A stretch of DNA of 21,079 nt, from positions 1 through 21,079 of the forward strand of contig JAMDCN010000119.1 of the NCBI GenBank assembly GCA_023489025.1, written 5' to 3'. Position 1 is the stretch's first letter; every line of letters begins with the position of its first letter. Positions 6,777-14,645 of this stretch are shown piece by piece. Below the pieces are notes generated by a model. The model made no database searches and was not told the origin of the DNA. It saw only the letters and a program-made list of their open reading frames with translations. Origin of the DNA: Deltaproteobacteria bacterium (GTDB lineage: Bacteria; Desulfobacterota_E; Deferrimicrobia; Deferrimicrobiales; Deferrimicrobiaceae). Both the position numbers and the translations under genes were made by a program.

Positions 6777-6788
6777 CCGGTCGGTATT
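6777..6788 (+). promoter_or_regulatory. TetR operator copy 2 (autoregulatory)
   Basis: An exact CCGGTCGGTATT lies 19 bp upstream of the inferred TTG start of the tetR gene. A weak promoter may lie just upstream (TTTACA at 6736-6741 and GATACT at 6757-6762, inside the end of the previous gene). A repressor bound here would shut its own gene off. Confidence 0.6.
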
Positions 6789-6807
6789 TTTATTTCCGGA
6801 GACCCCA

Positions 6808-7404
6808 TTGAGGAAAGACGGCAGGGAGACGCGACACAACGTCATCGAGAAGTCGCTTCAGATCTTCTCGGTGAAGGGCTACTACAACACCTCCATCAGC
6901 GACATCATGGCCGCGACCGGGTTGACGAAGGGAGGGCTCTACGCCCATTTCGACAGCAAGGAAGCGCTCTGGAACGCCGCGTACGAGAGGGCGGTCGAGA
7001 TCTGGAGAGGGATCGTCTTCAAGGGAGTGCGAAAGGTCTCCGACCCGCTGGACAGGATCGCCAGGACGATCGAGAACGACCTGCGCGACTACGTTTGCGG
7101 AGAGGCATTCGAGGGCGGCTGCTTCTTCTTCAACATGCTCGTCGAGCTCTCCGGCCAATCCGCCTCGATGAGCGGCCGCATCCTGAAAGGCTTTATGCAG
7201 TTCTCCGATCTCCTGGCCTCCTGGCTTGAGGAAGCGAAATCCGCAGGCAAGCTGAAACCCGGTGTGCGAGTCAAGGAGATCGCGGATTTCATCGTGACCT
7301 CCATCAACGGCGCCACGGCCCTGTATGTCGCGACTCGCAATCCGCGGTTTCCCAAGGCCATCGAACGTCAACTGTGCGCCTACATGGATCTATTGAAAGC
7401 TTAG
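6808..7404 (+). CDS. TetR-family transcriptional regulator
   Basis: The 198-residue product has a TetR N-terminal helix-turn-helix (about 8-55; SISDIMAATGLTKGGLYAHF) and an all-helical effector domain with a GGCFFFNMLVELSG segment near 100-113. I chose the TTG start at 6808 because GGAGA precedes it by 5 bp and the protein then begins MRKDGRETR, normal for the family. The longer GTG start at 6769 would place the operator inside the coding region. It lies just upstream of a crotonase and a thioesterase, and identical operator words flank the module. Likely a repressor relieved by an acyl-CoA or aromatic ligand (inferred). Confidence 0.9.
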   Translation: MRKDGRETRHNVIEKSLQIFSVKGYYNTSISDIMAATGLTKGGLYAHFDSKEALWNAAYERAVEIWRGIVFKGVRKVSDPLDRIARTIENDLRDYVCGEAFEGGCFFFNMLVELSGQSASMSGRILKGFMQFSDLLASWLEEAKSAGKLKPGVRVKEIADFIVTSINGATALYVATRNPRFPKAIERQLCAYMDLLKA

Positions 7405-7451
7405 GAAGGAGCAACCCGGGATGTCACGGGGACCCGCGCATCATCGGCGGA

Positions 7452-7466
7452 ATACCGACCGGTCGC
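7452..7466 (-). promoter_or_regulatory. TetR operator copy 3 (crotonase operon)
   Basis: AATACCGACCGG at 7452-7463 is the exact reverse complement of copies 1 and 2. It is part of the perfect 10-bp palindrome CGACCGGTCG (7457-7466). The site lies in the 104-bp gap between tetR and the crotonase gene, 43 bp upstream of its ATG. No strong -35/-10 pair is visible. Confidence 0.6.
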
Positions 7467-7508
7467 TTGTTATTCGGTCACTACGGTTGCCGAGGGGGGG
7501 GAGAGGCG

Positions 7509-8294
7509 ATGAACAAAGTCGGTTACGAAAAGCGAAACCGTATCGGCTACGTCACCCTGAACAGGCCGGAAGCGCTTAACGCCCTGGATGATGAACTGAA
7601 CAATGCGCTGTGGGACGTCTGGGCGGACTTCAACTCGGATGATTCGGTCGACGTCGCCATCGTCACCGGAGCGGGGAAGGCCTTTTGTTCAGGGGCCGAC
7701 CTGAAATCGTTCATCCCGAAATGGGAGCACGCCACCATGCTCGACGCGCGGAAGAACGCGGCGAGGGGGATCGGGGGCGGAATCACCAGGGGGCAGCACC
7801 GGATCACGAAGCCGATTATCGCGGCCATCAACGGTTTCGCGATCGGAGGCGGGTTCGAGCTCGCGCTTGCGTGCGACATCCGCATCGCCTCGGAAAAGGC
7901 GAAGTTCGGGGTATTCGAGGTCAGGCAGGGATTGCACCAGGGCGATGGGGGAATCGTCCGCCTCGTCGCCATCGCGGGCGTGGGCACTGCTCTTGATCTG
8001 ACCCTGACGGGGCGGGAGGTTTCCGCGGAGGAGGCTTTCCGGTTGGGATTGGTGAGCAGGGTCGTGCCGCACGAGGAACTGTTGCCGACGGCCGAAAGCT
8101 GGGCGCGGATGATCCTCGCAAACGGCCAGCAGGCGATCCGGTCCGCCAAGGAGACGATCCACGAGGTCATCGGCCGCCCGCTGGACGATGCGCTGAGGCT
8201 GGAAACCATTAGCGGGTATTCGAGCGTCGGCGATTTCAGAGAGGTTGCGGAGAGGCTGCAGAAGTTTTTCAGGAAACCCCAATCGGAGGTGTAG
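7509..8294 (+). CDS. Enoyl-CoA hydratase/isomerase (crotonase) family protein
   Basis: The 261-residue product matches the crotonase fold. The oxyanion-hole segments GAGKAFCSGADLK (54-66) and IGGGFELALACD (112-123) are present. By alignment with rat enoyl-CoA hydratase, Glu117 and Glu137 occupy the two catalytic glutamate positions (Glu144 and Glu164), so hydratase activity is plausible. The family also includes isomerases and dehydratases, and the acyl-CoA substrate is not determinable. ATG 7509 follows GGGGGAGAGG. The thioesterase gene starts 2 bp after the stop, making a two-gene operon under the TetR operator. Confidence 0.9.
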   Translation: MNKVGYEKRNRIGYVTLNRPEALNALDDELNNALWDVWADFNSDDSVDVAIVTGAGKAFCSGADLKSFIPKWEHATMLDARKNAARGIGGGITRGQHRITKPIIAAINGFAIGGGFELALACDIRIASEKAKFGVFEVRQGLHQGDGGIVRLVAIAGVGTALDLTLTGREVSAEEAFRLGLVSRVVPHEELLPTAESWARMILANGQQAIRSAKETIHEVIGRPLDDALRLETISGYSSVGDFREVAERLQKFFRKPQSEV

Positions 8295-8296
8295 GA

Positions 8297-8737
8297 ATGT
8301 CCGACCTGCCGGTCACTTACCGAGGCGTTGTCTACCCATGGCATTGCGACCACATGGGACATATGAACGTGATGTGGTACGTCGGTAAATTCGATGAGGC
8401 CACCTGGCAGTTCTTCGCGATGCTCGGCCTGACGCCGTCCTTCCTGCGGGAGCAGAACCGGGGCATGGCCGCCGTCCAGCAGAACATCACATACAAACGG
8501 GAGCTTCACGCGGGAGACGTCGTGGCGATCCGGTCCGGCGTGCTGGAGATCAAGGAGAAGGCGATCCGCTTTTTCCACGAAATGCATAACGAGGAAACGG
8601 GGGAGGTCTCGGCGATTTCCGAAATGACCGCGGTGCACCTGGACACGGTGCGCAGGAAGTCCTGCCCCTTCCCGGAGCGGGTGGTTGAACGTGCCCGTGC
8701 AATGGCCGTGACGAGACCTCCGCATCTCCGGGAGTGA
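8297..8737 (+). CDS. Hotdog-fold acyl-CoA thioesterase
   Basis: The 146-residue product is a 4HBT/YbgC-type hotdog thioesterase. The motif CDHMGHMNVMWYVGKFDEA (17-35) places catalytic Asp18 as in 4-hydroxybenzoyl-CoA thioesterases. Enzymes of this class hydrolyse acyl- or aroyl-CoA to free acid and CoA. GGAGGTG before the ATG overlaps the end of the crotonase gene, so translation is coupled. The pair suggests side-chain or short-chain acyl-CoA processing under TetR control. It converges on tag across 35 bp containing a small GGCC-TTGC-GGCC hairpin. Confidence 0.88.
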   Translation: MSDLPVTYRGVVYPWHCDHMGHMNVMWYVGKFDEATWQFFAMLGLTPSFLREQNRGMAAVQQNITYKRELHAGDVVAIRSGVLEIKEKAIRFFHEMHNEETGEVSAISEMTAVHLDTVRRKSCPFPERVVERARAMAVTRPPHLRE

Positions 8738-8772
8738 ACTGAAAATGTCTCCGATGGCCTTGCGGCCGAATG

Positions 8773-9357
8773 CTATTGCGTTGCCTTTCGGGGAATTGTG
8801 TCGACGGCGCCGTGCCGGAAGCAGTCGACGAGATGGTCGTTCACCATCCCCACCGCCTGCATGAAAGCGTAGCAGATCGTGGCCCCGACGAACCGGAACC
8901 CCCGGCGCCGCAGGTCCGCGCTCATCGCCTCCGCCGCTTCCGAGGTCGAGGGCAGCTCCCGCAAGGCATGGAACCGGTGGACGACCGGCTTGCCCCCCAC
9001 GAACCGCCAGATGTAGACGTCGAACGTCCCGAACTCCCCGCGCACGTCAAGAAACCGGCGGGCGTTCTCGACCGCCCCCCGGATCTTCAGCAGGTTCCGG
9101 ACGATCCCCGCGTCCGCATGCAGCCGGGCGATGTCCCGTTCGCCATACCGTGCGATCCTCTCCGGGCGAAAGCCGTGAAAGGCGGCCCGGTAGTTTTCCC
9201 GTTTCCGCAGGATCGTCCGCCAGGAGAGGCCGGCCTGGGCCCCCTCGAGGACGAGGAATTCGAAGAGCTTCCGATCGTCGTGCAGGGGGACGCCCCATTC
9301 CTCGTCGTGGTATTGTCCCATCAGCGGATCGCCGTCCGCCCATTCGCACCGCGTCAT
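8773..9357 (-). CDS. tag: DNA-3-methyladenine glycosylase I
   Basis: The 194-residue product removes 3-methyladenine from alkylated DNA. The zinc ligands of Tag are visible: Cys4, His17, and a His and Cys in NDHLVDCFRH near the C-terminus. The conserved Glu38 lies in FLVLEGAQAGLSW. Length and motif spacing match E. coli Tag. I chose ATG 9357, preceded on the minus strand by AAAGGAG. A longer frame to 9429 would add 24 arginine-rich residues without support. It is divergent from the PhnD-like sensor gene and probably unrelated to it. Confidence 0.95.
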   Translation of the reverse strand: MTRCEWADGDPLMGQYHDEEWGVPLHDDRKLFEFLVLEGAQAGLSWRTILRKRENYRAAFHGFRPERIARYGERDIARLHADAGIVRNLLKIRGAVENARRFLDVRGEFGTFDVYIWRFVGGKPVVHRFHALRELPSTSEAAEAMSADLRRRGFRFVGATICYAFMQAVGMVNDHLVDCFRHGAVDTIPRKATQ

Positions 9358-9428
9358 GCTTCTTCTCCTTTGCCGTCCCGCGAGCCTCGGTAGACGAAGC
9401 CATGGCCTGCGTGTACCATGAAGAAACA

Positions 9429-11150
9429 ATGGGATGTTTCCTCCGCAGAGGACCCTTCCGTCCAGCTCCTTCCCTTGTCTCGATGATCCTCGGGCTGTTG
9501 CTTTGCTTTCCCGCGGTTTCCTCCGCCGAACGCAACAGCGCGGTAAAAATCGGGGTTGCCTCCATGATCACCCCGGTGGATGCGGTCAAGTATTATCAGG
9601 ATGTCATCGATTACATCGGCGAGCAAATCCTGCAACCGGTCCAAATGGTCCATAGAAGGACCTACGACGAGATGGATGCCCTCCTCGATAAGGGTGAAGT
9701 AAAGATCGCGTTCATCTGTTCCGCGCCGTATGTGAAGAACCGTGAAAGGTTCGGCGTCGAGCTTCTCGTCGCGCCGAGCGTGGACGGAAGCCCCAGGTAT
9801 CACTCGTACATCATCGTCCACAACGACAGTCCCATCAAGGCCTTCCCCGAGCTCAAGGGGAAGGTTTTCGCGTTCACGGACCCGAAGTCCAACACCGGGA
9901 AGCTGTATCCGACCTATCTCCTGAAGAAGATGGGGCATGTTTCCGAACGGTTTTTCAAGAGGGTCCTCTATAGCTACAGTCACAACAAATCCGTCGAAAT
10001 GGTCGCCAAGAAGATCGTGGACGGGGCGTCGGTGGAGAGCATCGTTTACGAGCATATGCGGAAAAGGGGATCCCCTTACGTAAAACAGACCAGGATCATC
10101 AAGCGCTCTCCTCCTTATGGAATCCCCCCGGTGGTCGTGACAAGAGACATCGACCCCGGACTTAAAAAGAAGGTCAGGGATGCCTTTCTCAATATGCGGA
10201 AAACGGCAAGGGGAAAAGCGATTCTCGATGCCATGATGGTCGACGGTTTTGTCGAGATCCCCGACAGCAGCTACGATTCCATACGGGAAATGGAGCGGGT
10301 CATCGGGGAGAGCTCGACGGTCGCCGGGAAGGCCAGGGACGGGAAAACGGTATACTTCGGCGTAATCCCGATGGACAACCCCAGGATCATGTATGAAAAA
10401 TACCAGCCGCTTCTCGACTATCTGACGGAAAAGACACCGTATAAATATGAGCTTGTTCTAAAGAAAAACTATGAGGAAACGGTGAATGCCGTCGGAAACG
10501 GCGAGATGGATGTGGCCCTGCTCGAACCGTTGACCTATCTCGAGGCCCATGCAAAATATGGCGCGATGTGTTTCCTGAAATCAAAGGGCGCCGACGGAAA
10601 CGCGGTATATCGAAGCGTGATCATAACAAGGAAACATTCGAATATCGGCAGCCCTGCCGGGCTGAAAGGGAAAAGCGTCGCCTTTGGCTCGTCGAAATCC
10701 ACGTCGGGGAACCTCATCCCCCGCTACCTTCTGGCCAATGCGGGGATCCATCTCGGCGAGCTGAGCGGATATGCCAACTTCGATTTTCACGATTCCGTCG
10801 TGAAGGCGGTACTCAAGGGACAGTATGCCGCCGGAGCCGTGAGGGAGTCGGTTGCAAAGAGATATCTGAAACTCGGCATCGAGACCATCGCCGAGTCCGA
10901 GCCTATCCCCACGGGGCCGCTCGTCGCAGGGCCGGGAACGCCGTTTTCGATCATAGAGAACATCAAGAAAGCCCTTCTTGAACTGACCCCGCAGGACGGC
11001 AACGGACAGACAGTGCTGAAACGTCTTGACGAGGAATTGAAGAACGGGTTCACAGAGGCCTCCGACGTGGATTATGGAGGCATACGGGCGAAAATCAACG
11101 CGGTTCCGCAGACCTGCGGCCGGGGATGCCATCCCAAAATAAAATTATGA
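9429..11150 (+). CDS. Tandem PhnD-like periplasmic sensor-binding protein
   Basis: The 573-residue product has a signal peptide (basic n-region, LVSMILGLLLCFPAV core, cleavage near SSA-E at 33). Two phosphate/phosphonate-binding (PhnD-like) domains follow, at about 38-290 and 307-560. Each carries the ligand-loop pattern: DPKSNTGKLYPTYLL (151-165) and SSKSTSGNLIPRYLL (421-435). The C-terminus has CGRGCH (563-568). No ABC permease or ATPase is nearby. Instead a histidine kinase and an NtrC-type regulator follow by overlap, as in AioX/ArxX systems, so it likely presents an oxyanion signal to the kinase. ATG 9402 or 9483 are alternative starts; 9429 gives the best signal peptide. Confidence 0.85.
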   Translation: MGCFLRRGPFRPAPSLVSMILGLLLCFPAVSSAERNSAVKIGVASMITPVDAVKYYQDVIDYIGEQILQPVQMVHRRTYDEMDALLDKGEVKIAFICSAPYVKNRERFGVELLVAPSVDGSPRYHSYIIVHNDSPIKAFPELKGKVFAFTDPKSNTGKLYPTYLLKKMGHVSERFFKRVLYSYSHNKSVEMVAKKIVDGASVESIVYEHMRKRGSPYVKQTRIIKRSPPYGIPPVVVTRDIDPGLKKKVRDAFLNMRKTARGKAILDAMMVDGFVEIPDSSYDSIREMERVIGESSTVAGKARDGKTVYFGVIPMDNPRIMYEKYQPLLDYLTEKTPYKYELVLKKNYEETVNAVGNGEMDVALLEPLTYLEAHAKYGAMCFLKSKGADGNAVYRSVIITRKHSNIGSPAGLKGKSVAFGSSKSTSGNLIPRYLLANAGIHLGELSGYANFDFHDSVVKAVLKGQYAAGAVRESVAKRYLKLGIETIAESEPIPTGPLVAGPGTPFSIIENIKKALLELTPQDGNGQTVLKRLDEELKNGFTEASDVDYGGIRAKINAVPQTCGRGCHPKIKL

Positions 11151-12619
11151 ACGGATTAAGGAACTTCTTCCTCCGGCTGGGACTTCAGTATAAGTTCATC
11201 CTCATCACCACCTGTTCGATCATTCTTCTCATGAGTGTCGTCGGATATCTCGCGGTCGAGAGGGAAAAGAAGATCCTGTACGCGGAAGTCGAAAAGCAGG
11301 GCCGCCTGCTTGGCGAGACCCTTGCGATCCCGATCATCAACGACCTTATTTACGAGAGGCTGGGCCTGATCGAGGAAGGCGGCCTTCTCGATAACTATAT
11401 CCTGGAGATCTTCAGCAGAAAGGACCTGGACCTGCTCTATATCGTCATTCTGGACGACGACGGCAAGGTCATCTCCCACAACGACATCACGGAATACGGG
11501 AGGGTTTACTCCGACACGCTCACGAAGAATGCCCTCAAGGCAGGGAGCACGGTCGTGCAACAGTATTCCGGCGGCGGGAAGAACATCCTCGATATCGGCG
11601 TCCCCCTTTCGATCGGCAAGAAACGGTGGGGTACGCTGAAATTCGGCATCTCCCTGGAAAAAGTCGAGCATGAAATCTTCACAACCGTTGCAAGGATCAT
11701 CGTATTGACGATCGCCCTTCTGATCGCAGGTTTTGTGTTCATCCTGTTCATCAGCAGAAGGTTTATCAGCCCCATCACCCAGCTTGCAAGCACCATGGAC
11801 AAGGCCGGGGGAGATTACCTGGACGTCAAGGTCGAGGTAAGAGGGCATGACGAGCTCGCCATACTGGGAGAGCGATTCAACAGCATGATCGAGAGGATCC
11901 GCCTTGCAAGCGAGGAACTGAAAAAAACGCACGAAAAACTGGTCCAGTCGGAAAAGCTTGCCTCCATGGGAATTCTTGCCGCCGGGGTCGCCCACGAGAT
12001 CAACAACCCCCTCGGAGGGCTCTTCAATTGCGTGCAAATGCTGAAACAGAGCGGCGACGATCCCGAGTTCAGGGCGAAATACATGGAACTCGTCAGGGAA
12101 GGGCTGGACAGGATCGAAAACACGGTGAGCAAACTCCTGTGGATGGCGCGGAAAGCGGAGAGCGCATCCGCCGACGTCCATATCGGGAGCGCCGTGGAAA
12201 GCGTCCGTTCTTTCGTCGAGTACAAGCTCGAAAAGGGCGGGATCGCCTTCTCGAGCGAGATTCCCGACGATCTGCATGTTTTCATCGACCTTCACGATTT
12301 CCAGCAGCTTCTCCTCAACCTCTTCATCAACGCCATTCAGTCCATGCGGAACGGCGGCATGCTCGCGGTACGGGGATACCGGGACGATTCGTCGGTCAAG
12401 ATAGAGGTAAAAGACAATGGATACGGGATCGCGCAGGAAAACATGGGGAAGATCTTCGATCCGTTCTTCACGACGAAACCGACGGGGGAAGGGACGGGAC
12501 TGGGACTCTGGCTGTCGTATCAGATCATGAGGAACTACCGCGGAGAAATCTCCGTTGAGAGCGAGGTGGGAAAGGGGAGCCGCTTCACCCTGAGCTTCCC
12601 CCTGAACCAGGCCGTATGA
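11147..12619 (+). CDS. Membrane sensor histidine kinase
   Basis: The 490-residue product has TM1 (about 17-37), a periplasmic Cache-like domain (38-182), TM2 (183-203) and HAMP (204-256). A HisKA domain with phospho-His283 in AAGVAHEINNPLGG follows. The HATPase_c domain has N box (LLLNLFINAIQSM), G1 (KDNGYGI), F box (DPFFTTK) and G2 (GEGTGLGLWLSY). This is the NtrB-like class that partners NtrC-family regulators. The ATG overlaps the stop of the PhnD-like gene; an in-frame ATG at 11126 is also possible. It presumably reads the loaded state of the PhnD-like protein and phosphorylates the downstream regulator. Confidence 0.93.
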   Translation: MNGLRNFFLRLGLQYKFILITTCSIILLMSVVGYLAVEREKKILYAEVEKQGRLLGETLAIPIINDLIYERLGLIEEGGLLDNYILEIFSRKDLDLLYIVILDDDGKVISHNDITEYGRVYSDTLTKNALKAGSTVVQQYSGGGKNILDIGVPLSIGKKRWGTLKFGISLEKVEHEIFTTVARIIVLTIALLIAGFVFILFISRRFISPITQLASTMDKAGGDYLDVKVEVRGHDELAILGERFNSMIERIRLASEELKKTHEKLVQSEKLASMGILAAGVAHEINNPLGGLFNCVQMLKQSGDDPEFRAKYMELVREGLDRIENTVSKLLWMARKAESASADVHIGSAVESVRSFVEYKLEKGGIAFSSEIPDDLHVFIDLHDFQQLLLNLFINAIQSMRNGGMLAVRGYRDDSSVKIEVKDNGYGIAQENMGKIFDPFFTTKPTGEGTGLGLWLSYQIMRNYRGEISVESEVGKGSRFTLSFPLNQAV

Positions 12620-13953
12620 AAACCAGCATCCTGCTGATCGAAGACGAAAAACTCATGAGGGTCACTCTCGGAGACGCCCTGAAATCCGCCGGTTACGACG
12701 TCCTTTCCTTCGACACCGGCACCGAGGCATTGAAGGTCCTTAAGAGCCATTCTTTCGATATCGCGGTCACCGATGTCAGGCTGCCGGATATCGACGGATT
12801 CGACATCCTCCGGGAGATTCTCCGCTCAACGGATTCCCAAGTGATCGTGATGACCGCCTTCGGAACGATAAAGGATGCGGTCGAGGCGATGAAGCTGGGG
12901 GCCTTCGATTACATCACCAAGCCTTTCGCGCTGGATGAATTTCTTCTGCTGATCGAAAGAGCGACGGAGGTGAGAAAGCTCAGGGAAGAGAACGTACGGC
13001 TCAGAAGGGATATCAACCGATGTTACTCTTTCCCGAGCATTATCGGTGAAAGCGAAGGGATAAAAAGGATTTTCTCCTTGATCGAGAAGGTGTCGGAATC
13101 GGACGCGACCGTTCTTATTCTGGGAGAAAGCGGGACGGGAAAGGAACTTGTCGCCAGCACCATACACTATCAGGGCAGGCGCAAGGAGAAGCCCTTGATA
13201 AAAGTGAATTGTGCCGCGCTGCCCGAGGGCCTCATCGAAAGCGAGCTCTTCGGCCACGAAAAAGGAGCATTCACAGGCGCGATAAAGAAGAAACCGGGCA
13301 GGTTCGAGCTTGCCAATGAAGGGACCGTCTTCCTGGACGAGGTAGGCGATCTGCCGCTTCCGACCCAGGCGAAAATCTTAAGGGTCATCCAGGAGAGGGA
13401 GTTCGAAAGGGTGGGCGGGACGGCGACGGTGGCCGTGGACGTCAGGCTCATCGCGGCAACGAATAAAGACCTTGCGGAAGAGGTAAAAAAGGGGAGATTC
13501 AGGGAAGACCTGTATTATCGACTTAACGTGATTCCGATACCGATTCCGCCGTTACGGGAACGGAAGGAGGATATCCCTCGCCTCATCGAGTTCTTTCTGG
13601 AGAAATACAGATCCAAGCTTTTAAAAAACGTGCGCTTTTCAAAGGATGCGGTCGATACGCTGCTCGCCTACGATTATCCCGGCAACGTCAGGGAACTCGA
13701 AAGCATAATCGAGCGTTGCGTCACCCTCTCGGCGTCAAACGAAATCGGCCGTAGTGAATTGCCTTCTTCCATTACGGGCTGGAAAAGCAGCGAGAAGAAA
13801 TTATCCCTGTCCGATGTGGCCGCCGATGCCGAGAAAAACCATATCGTCGGGGTCCTGAAATCCACGCAAGGCAACAAGACAAAGGCCGCCGGAATCCTTG
13901 GCATCAGCAGAAAGACTCTTTGGGAAAAGATGAACGCATACGGGATCGAATAG
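12616..13953 (+). CDS. Sigma-54-dependent NtrC-family response regulator
   Basis: The 445-residue product has a receiver domain with phospho-Asp53 (AVTDVRLPDIDG) and the TKPF lysine. The AAA+ domain has Walker A GESGTGKE (170-177), the sigma-54 contact loop GAFTGA (217-222) and Walker B VFLDE (238-242). A C-terminal Fis-type helix-turn-helix (NKTKAAGILGISRKTLWEKM) completes it. The ATG overlaps the kinase stop (ATGA). The two 20-bp dyads and sigma-54-like promoter directly downstream are its likely targets. The architecture matches AioR/ArxR- and HydG/ZraR-type activators. Confidence 0.96.
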   Translation: MKTSILLIEDEKLMRVTLGDALKSAGYDVLSFDTGTEALKVLKSHSFDIAVTDVRLPDIDGFDILREILRSTDSQVIVMTAFGTIKDAVEAMKLGAFDYITKPFALDEFLLLIERATEVRKLREENVRLRRDINRCYSFPSIIGESEGIKRIFSLIEKVSESDATVLILGESGTGKELVASTIHYQGRRKEKPLIKVNCAALPEGLIESELFGHEKGAFTGAIKKKPGRFELANEGTVFLDEVGDLPLPTQAKILRVIQEREFERVGGTATVAVDVRLIAATNKDLAEEVKKGRFREDLYYRLNVIPIPIPPLRERKEDIPRLIEFFLEKYRSKLLKNVRFSKDAVDTLLAYDYPGNVRELESIIERCVTLSASNEIGRSELPSSITGWKSSEKKLSLSDVAADAEKNHIVGVLKSTQGNKTKAAGILGISRKTLWEKMNAYGIE

Positions 13954-13985
13954 AGGGTTCGTGAGCTTCGTCAACGACGTTTAAT

Positions 13986-14005
13986 GTGTTACGTAGACGT
14001 AACAC
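13986..14005. promoter_or_regulatory. Distal activator dyad (UAS1)
   Basis: GTGTTACGTAGACGTAACAC has perfect 8-bp arms (GTGTTACG and CGTAACAC) around TAGA. It starts 33 bp after the regulator gene stop and is centred about 166 bp upstream of the start expected from the sigma-54-like promoter. That is a typical enhancer distance for NtrC-family proteins. Confidence 0.7.
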
Positions 14006-14074
14006 CCGCTCTATTCCATTGAACTAATATTTTTCCATGTAGAACCAAACAGTTAGTATCCATTACCTTCAAGG

Positions 14075-14094
14075 GTGTTTCTCCCGCGTAACAC
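14075..14094. promoter_or_regulatory. Proximal activator dyad (UAS2)
   Basis: GTGTTTCTCCCGCGTAACAC matches UAS1 at 14 of 20 positions and keeps the GTGTT-N10-AACAC frame. The CGTAACAC half is identical. Its centre is 89 bp from that of UAS1 and about 77 bp upstream of the predicted start site. Confidence 0.65.
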
Positions 14095-14134
14095 ATCTTT
14101 CAAGGCGGTTCCTTTAAATTCAGCACGTTATCAA

Positions 14135-14150
14135 TGGCATGAGAATTGAA
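14135..14150 (+). promoter_or_regulatory. Sigma-54-like -24/-12 promoter
   Basis: TGGCATG-AGAA-TTGAA fits the TGGCACG-N4-TTGCA consensus with correct spacing from the -24 GG. The -12 element reads GA rather than GC, a mismatch at a conserved base. Support comes from position: it lies downstream of two UAS-like dyads and a sigma-54 activator gene, ahead of the oxidoreductase operon. Confidence 0.5.
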
Positions 14151-14317
14151 CATTTCAGAACGGATTTATGTTCGGTTTTGACGCTGAACGCCATCCTCGT
14201 CCCCCCAACGTCCGGAACGGCGCGAAAGCGGTTCTCCGGCAAAAGGGGAAGCCGTTTTTCATTCGATCGAGTATCGTGGGTTATGTCGGTTACCAACACG
14301 GGAAGGAGGGCGATAGC
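14151..14317 (+). other. Long leader of the oxidoreductase operon
   Basis: About 155 nt separate the predicted transcription start from the cytochrome start codon. An in-frame ATG at 14168 extends the cytochrome frame but has no Shine-Dalgarno and would bury the signal peptide. A weak ACGGC/GCCGTTTTT stem (14217-14258) resembles an attenuator but is short. The rest is unremarkable. Confidence 0.3.
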
Positions 14318-14626
14318 GTGAAGAAATGGGCCCTATTGTGCATCACCATGCTGGTCCTGGCGTCGGCGGCGATCGCGAAGGTCGGCGGGGGGGACGTCCT
14401 TTTTACGGTGAAGGGGGCCGGAAAGGTTCTGTTCAGCCATGACGCCCACGTTGGAAACGCAGGGCTGGGGTGCAAGGAATGCCACGACAAGATGTACGTC
14501 ACGAAGGAGAAGCACAAGAAGGCGACGATGGCGGAGATGAAGAAAGGGAAGTCCTGCGGATCGTGCCACAACGGAAAAAGGGCATTTGACGTCAAGGGAA
14601 ACTGCGAGAGCTGCCACGCGAAATAA
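14318..14626 (+). CDS. Periplasmic c7-type triheme cytochrome c
   Basis: The 102-residue product has a signal peptide (KKWALLCITMLVLASAAIA) with cleavage near residue 20. Three haem c motifs follow: Cys52-x2-Cys55-His56, Cys80-x2-Cys83-His84 and Cys96-x2-Cys99-His100. His41, His44 and His66 are candidate distal ligands, giving the bis-His c7/c3 pattern common in metal-respiring deltaproteobacteria. The start is GTG, supported by AAGGAGG at 14303-14309. It is the first gene of the oxidoreductase operon and is probably the soluble electron partner of the two downstream subunits. Confidence 0.92.
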   Translation: MKKWALLCITMLVLASAAIAKVGGGDVLFTVKGAGKVLFSHDAHVGNAGLGCKECHDKMYVTKEKHKKATMAEMKKGKSCGSCHNGKRAFDVKGNCESCHAK

Positions 14627-14645
14627 TCCCGGAGGACGCGAAGAG

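Noticed and set aside
7509..8294. Apparent Glu to Asp change in the crotonase active site (Asp163)
   Set aside because: Re-alignment to rat enoyl-CoA hydratase places the two catalytic glutamates at Glu117 and Glu137, 20 residues apart as expected; both are present.
9150..9428. N-terminal extension of the PhnD-like protein to an upstream GTG
   Set aside because: It is Arg/Pro-rich, overlaps tag on the opposite strand, and would bury the signal peptide.
9429..11150. Phosphonate or phosphite ABC transporter component
   Set aside because: No permease or ATPase gene is adjacent; the gene is coupled to a two-component system instead.
14217..14258. Attenuator-like stem followed by five Ts in the operon leader
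   Set aside because: The stem is only about five pairs with a large loop; too weak to call as a terminator.
14168..14317. In-frame upstream extension of the cytochrome from ATG 14168
   Set aside because: There is no Shine-Dalgarno, and the signal peptide and AAGGAGG both point to GTG 14318.
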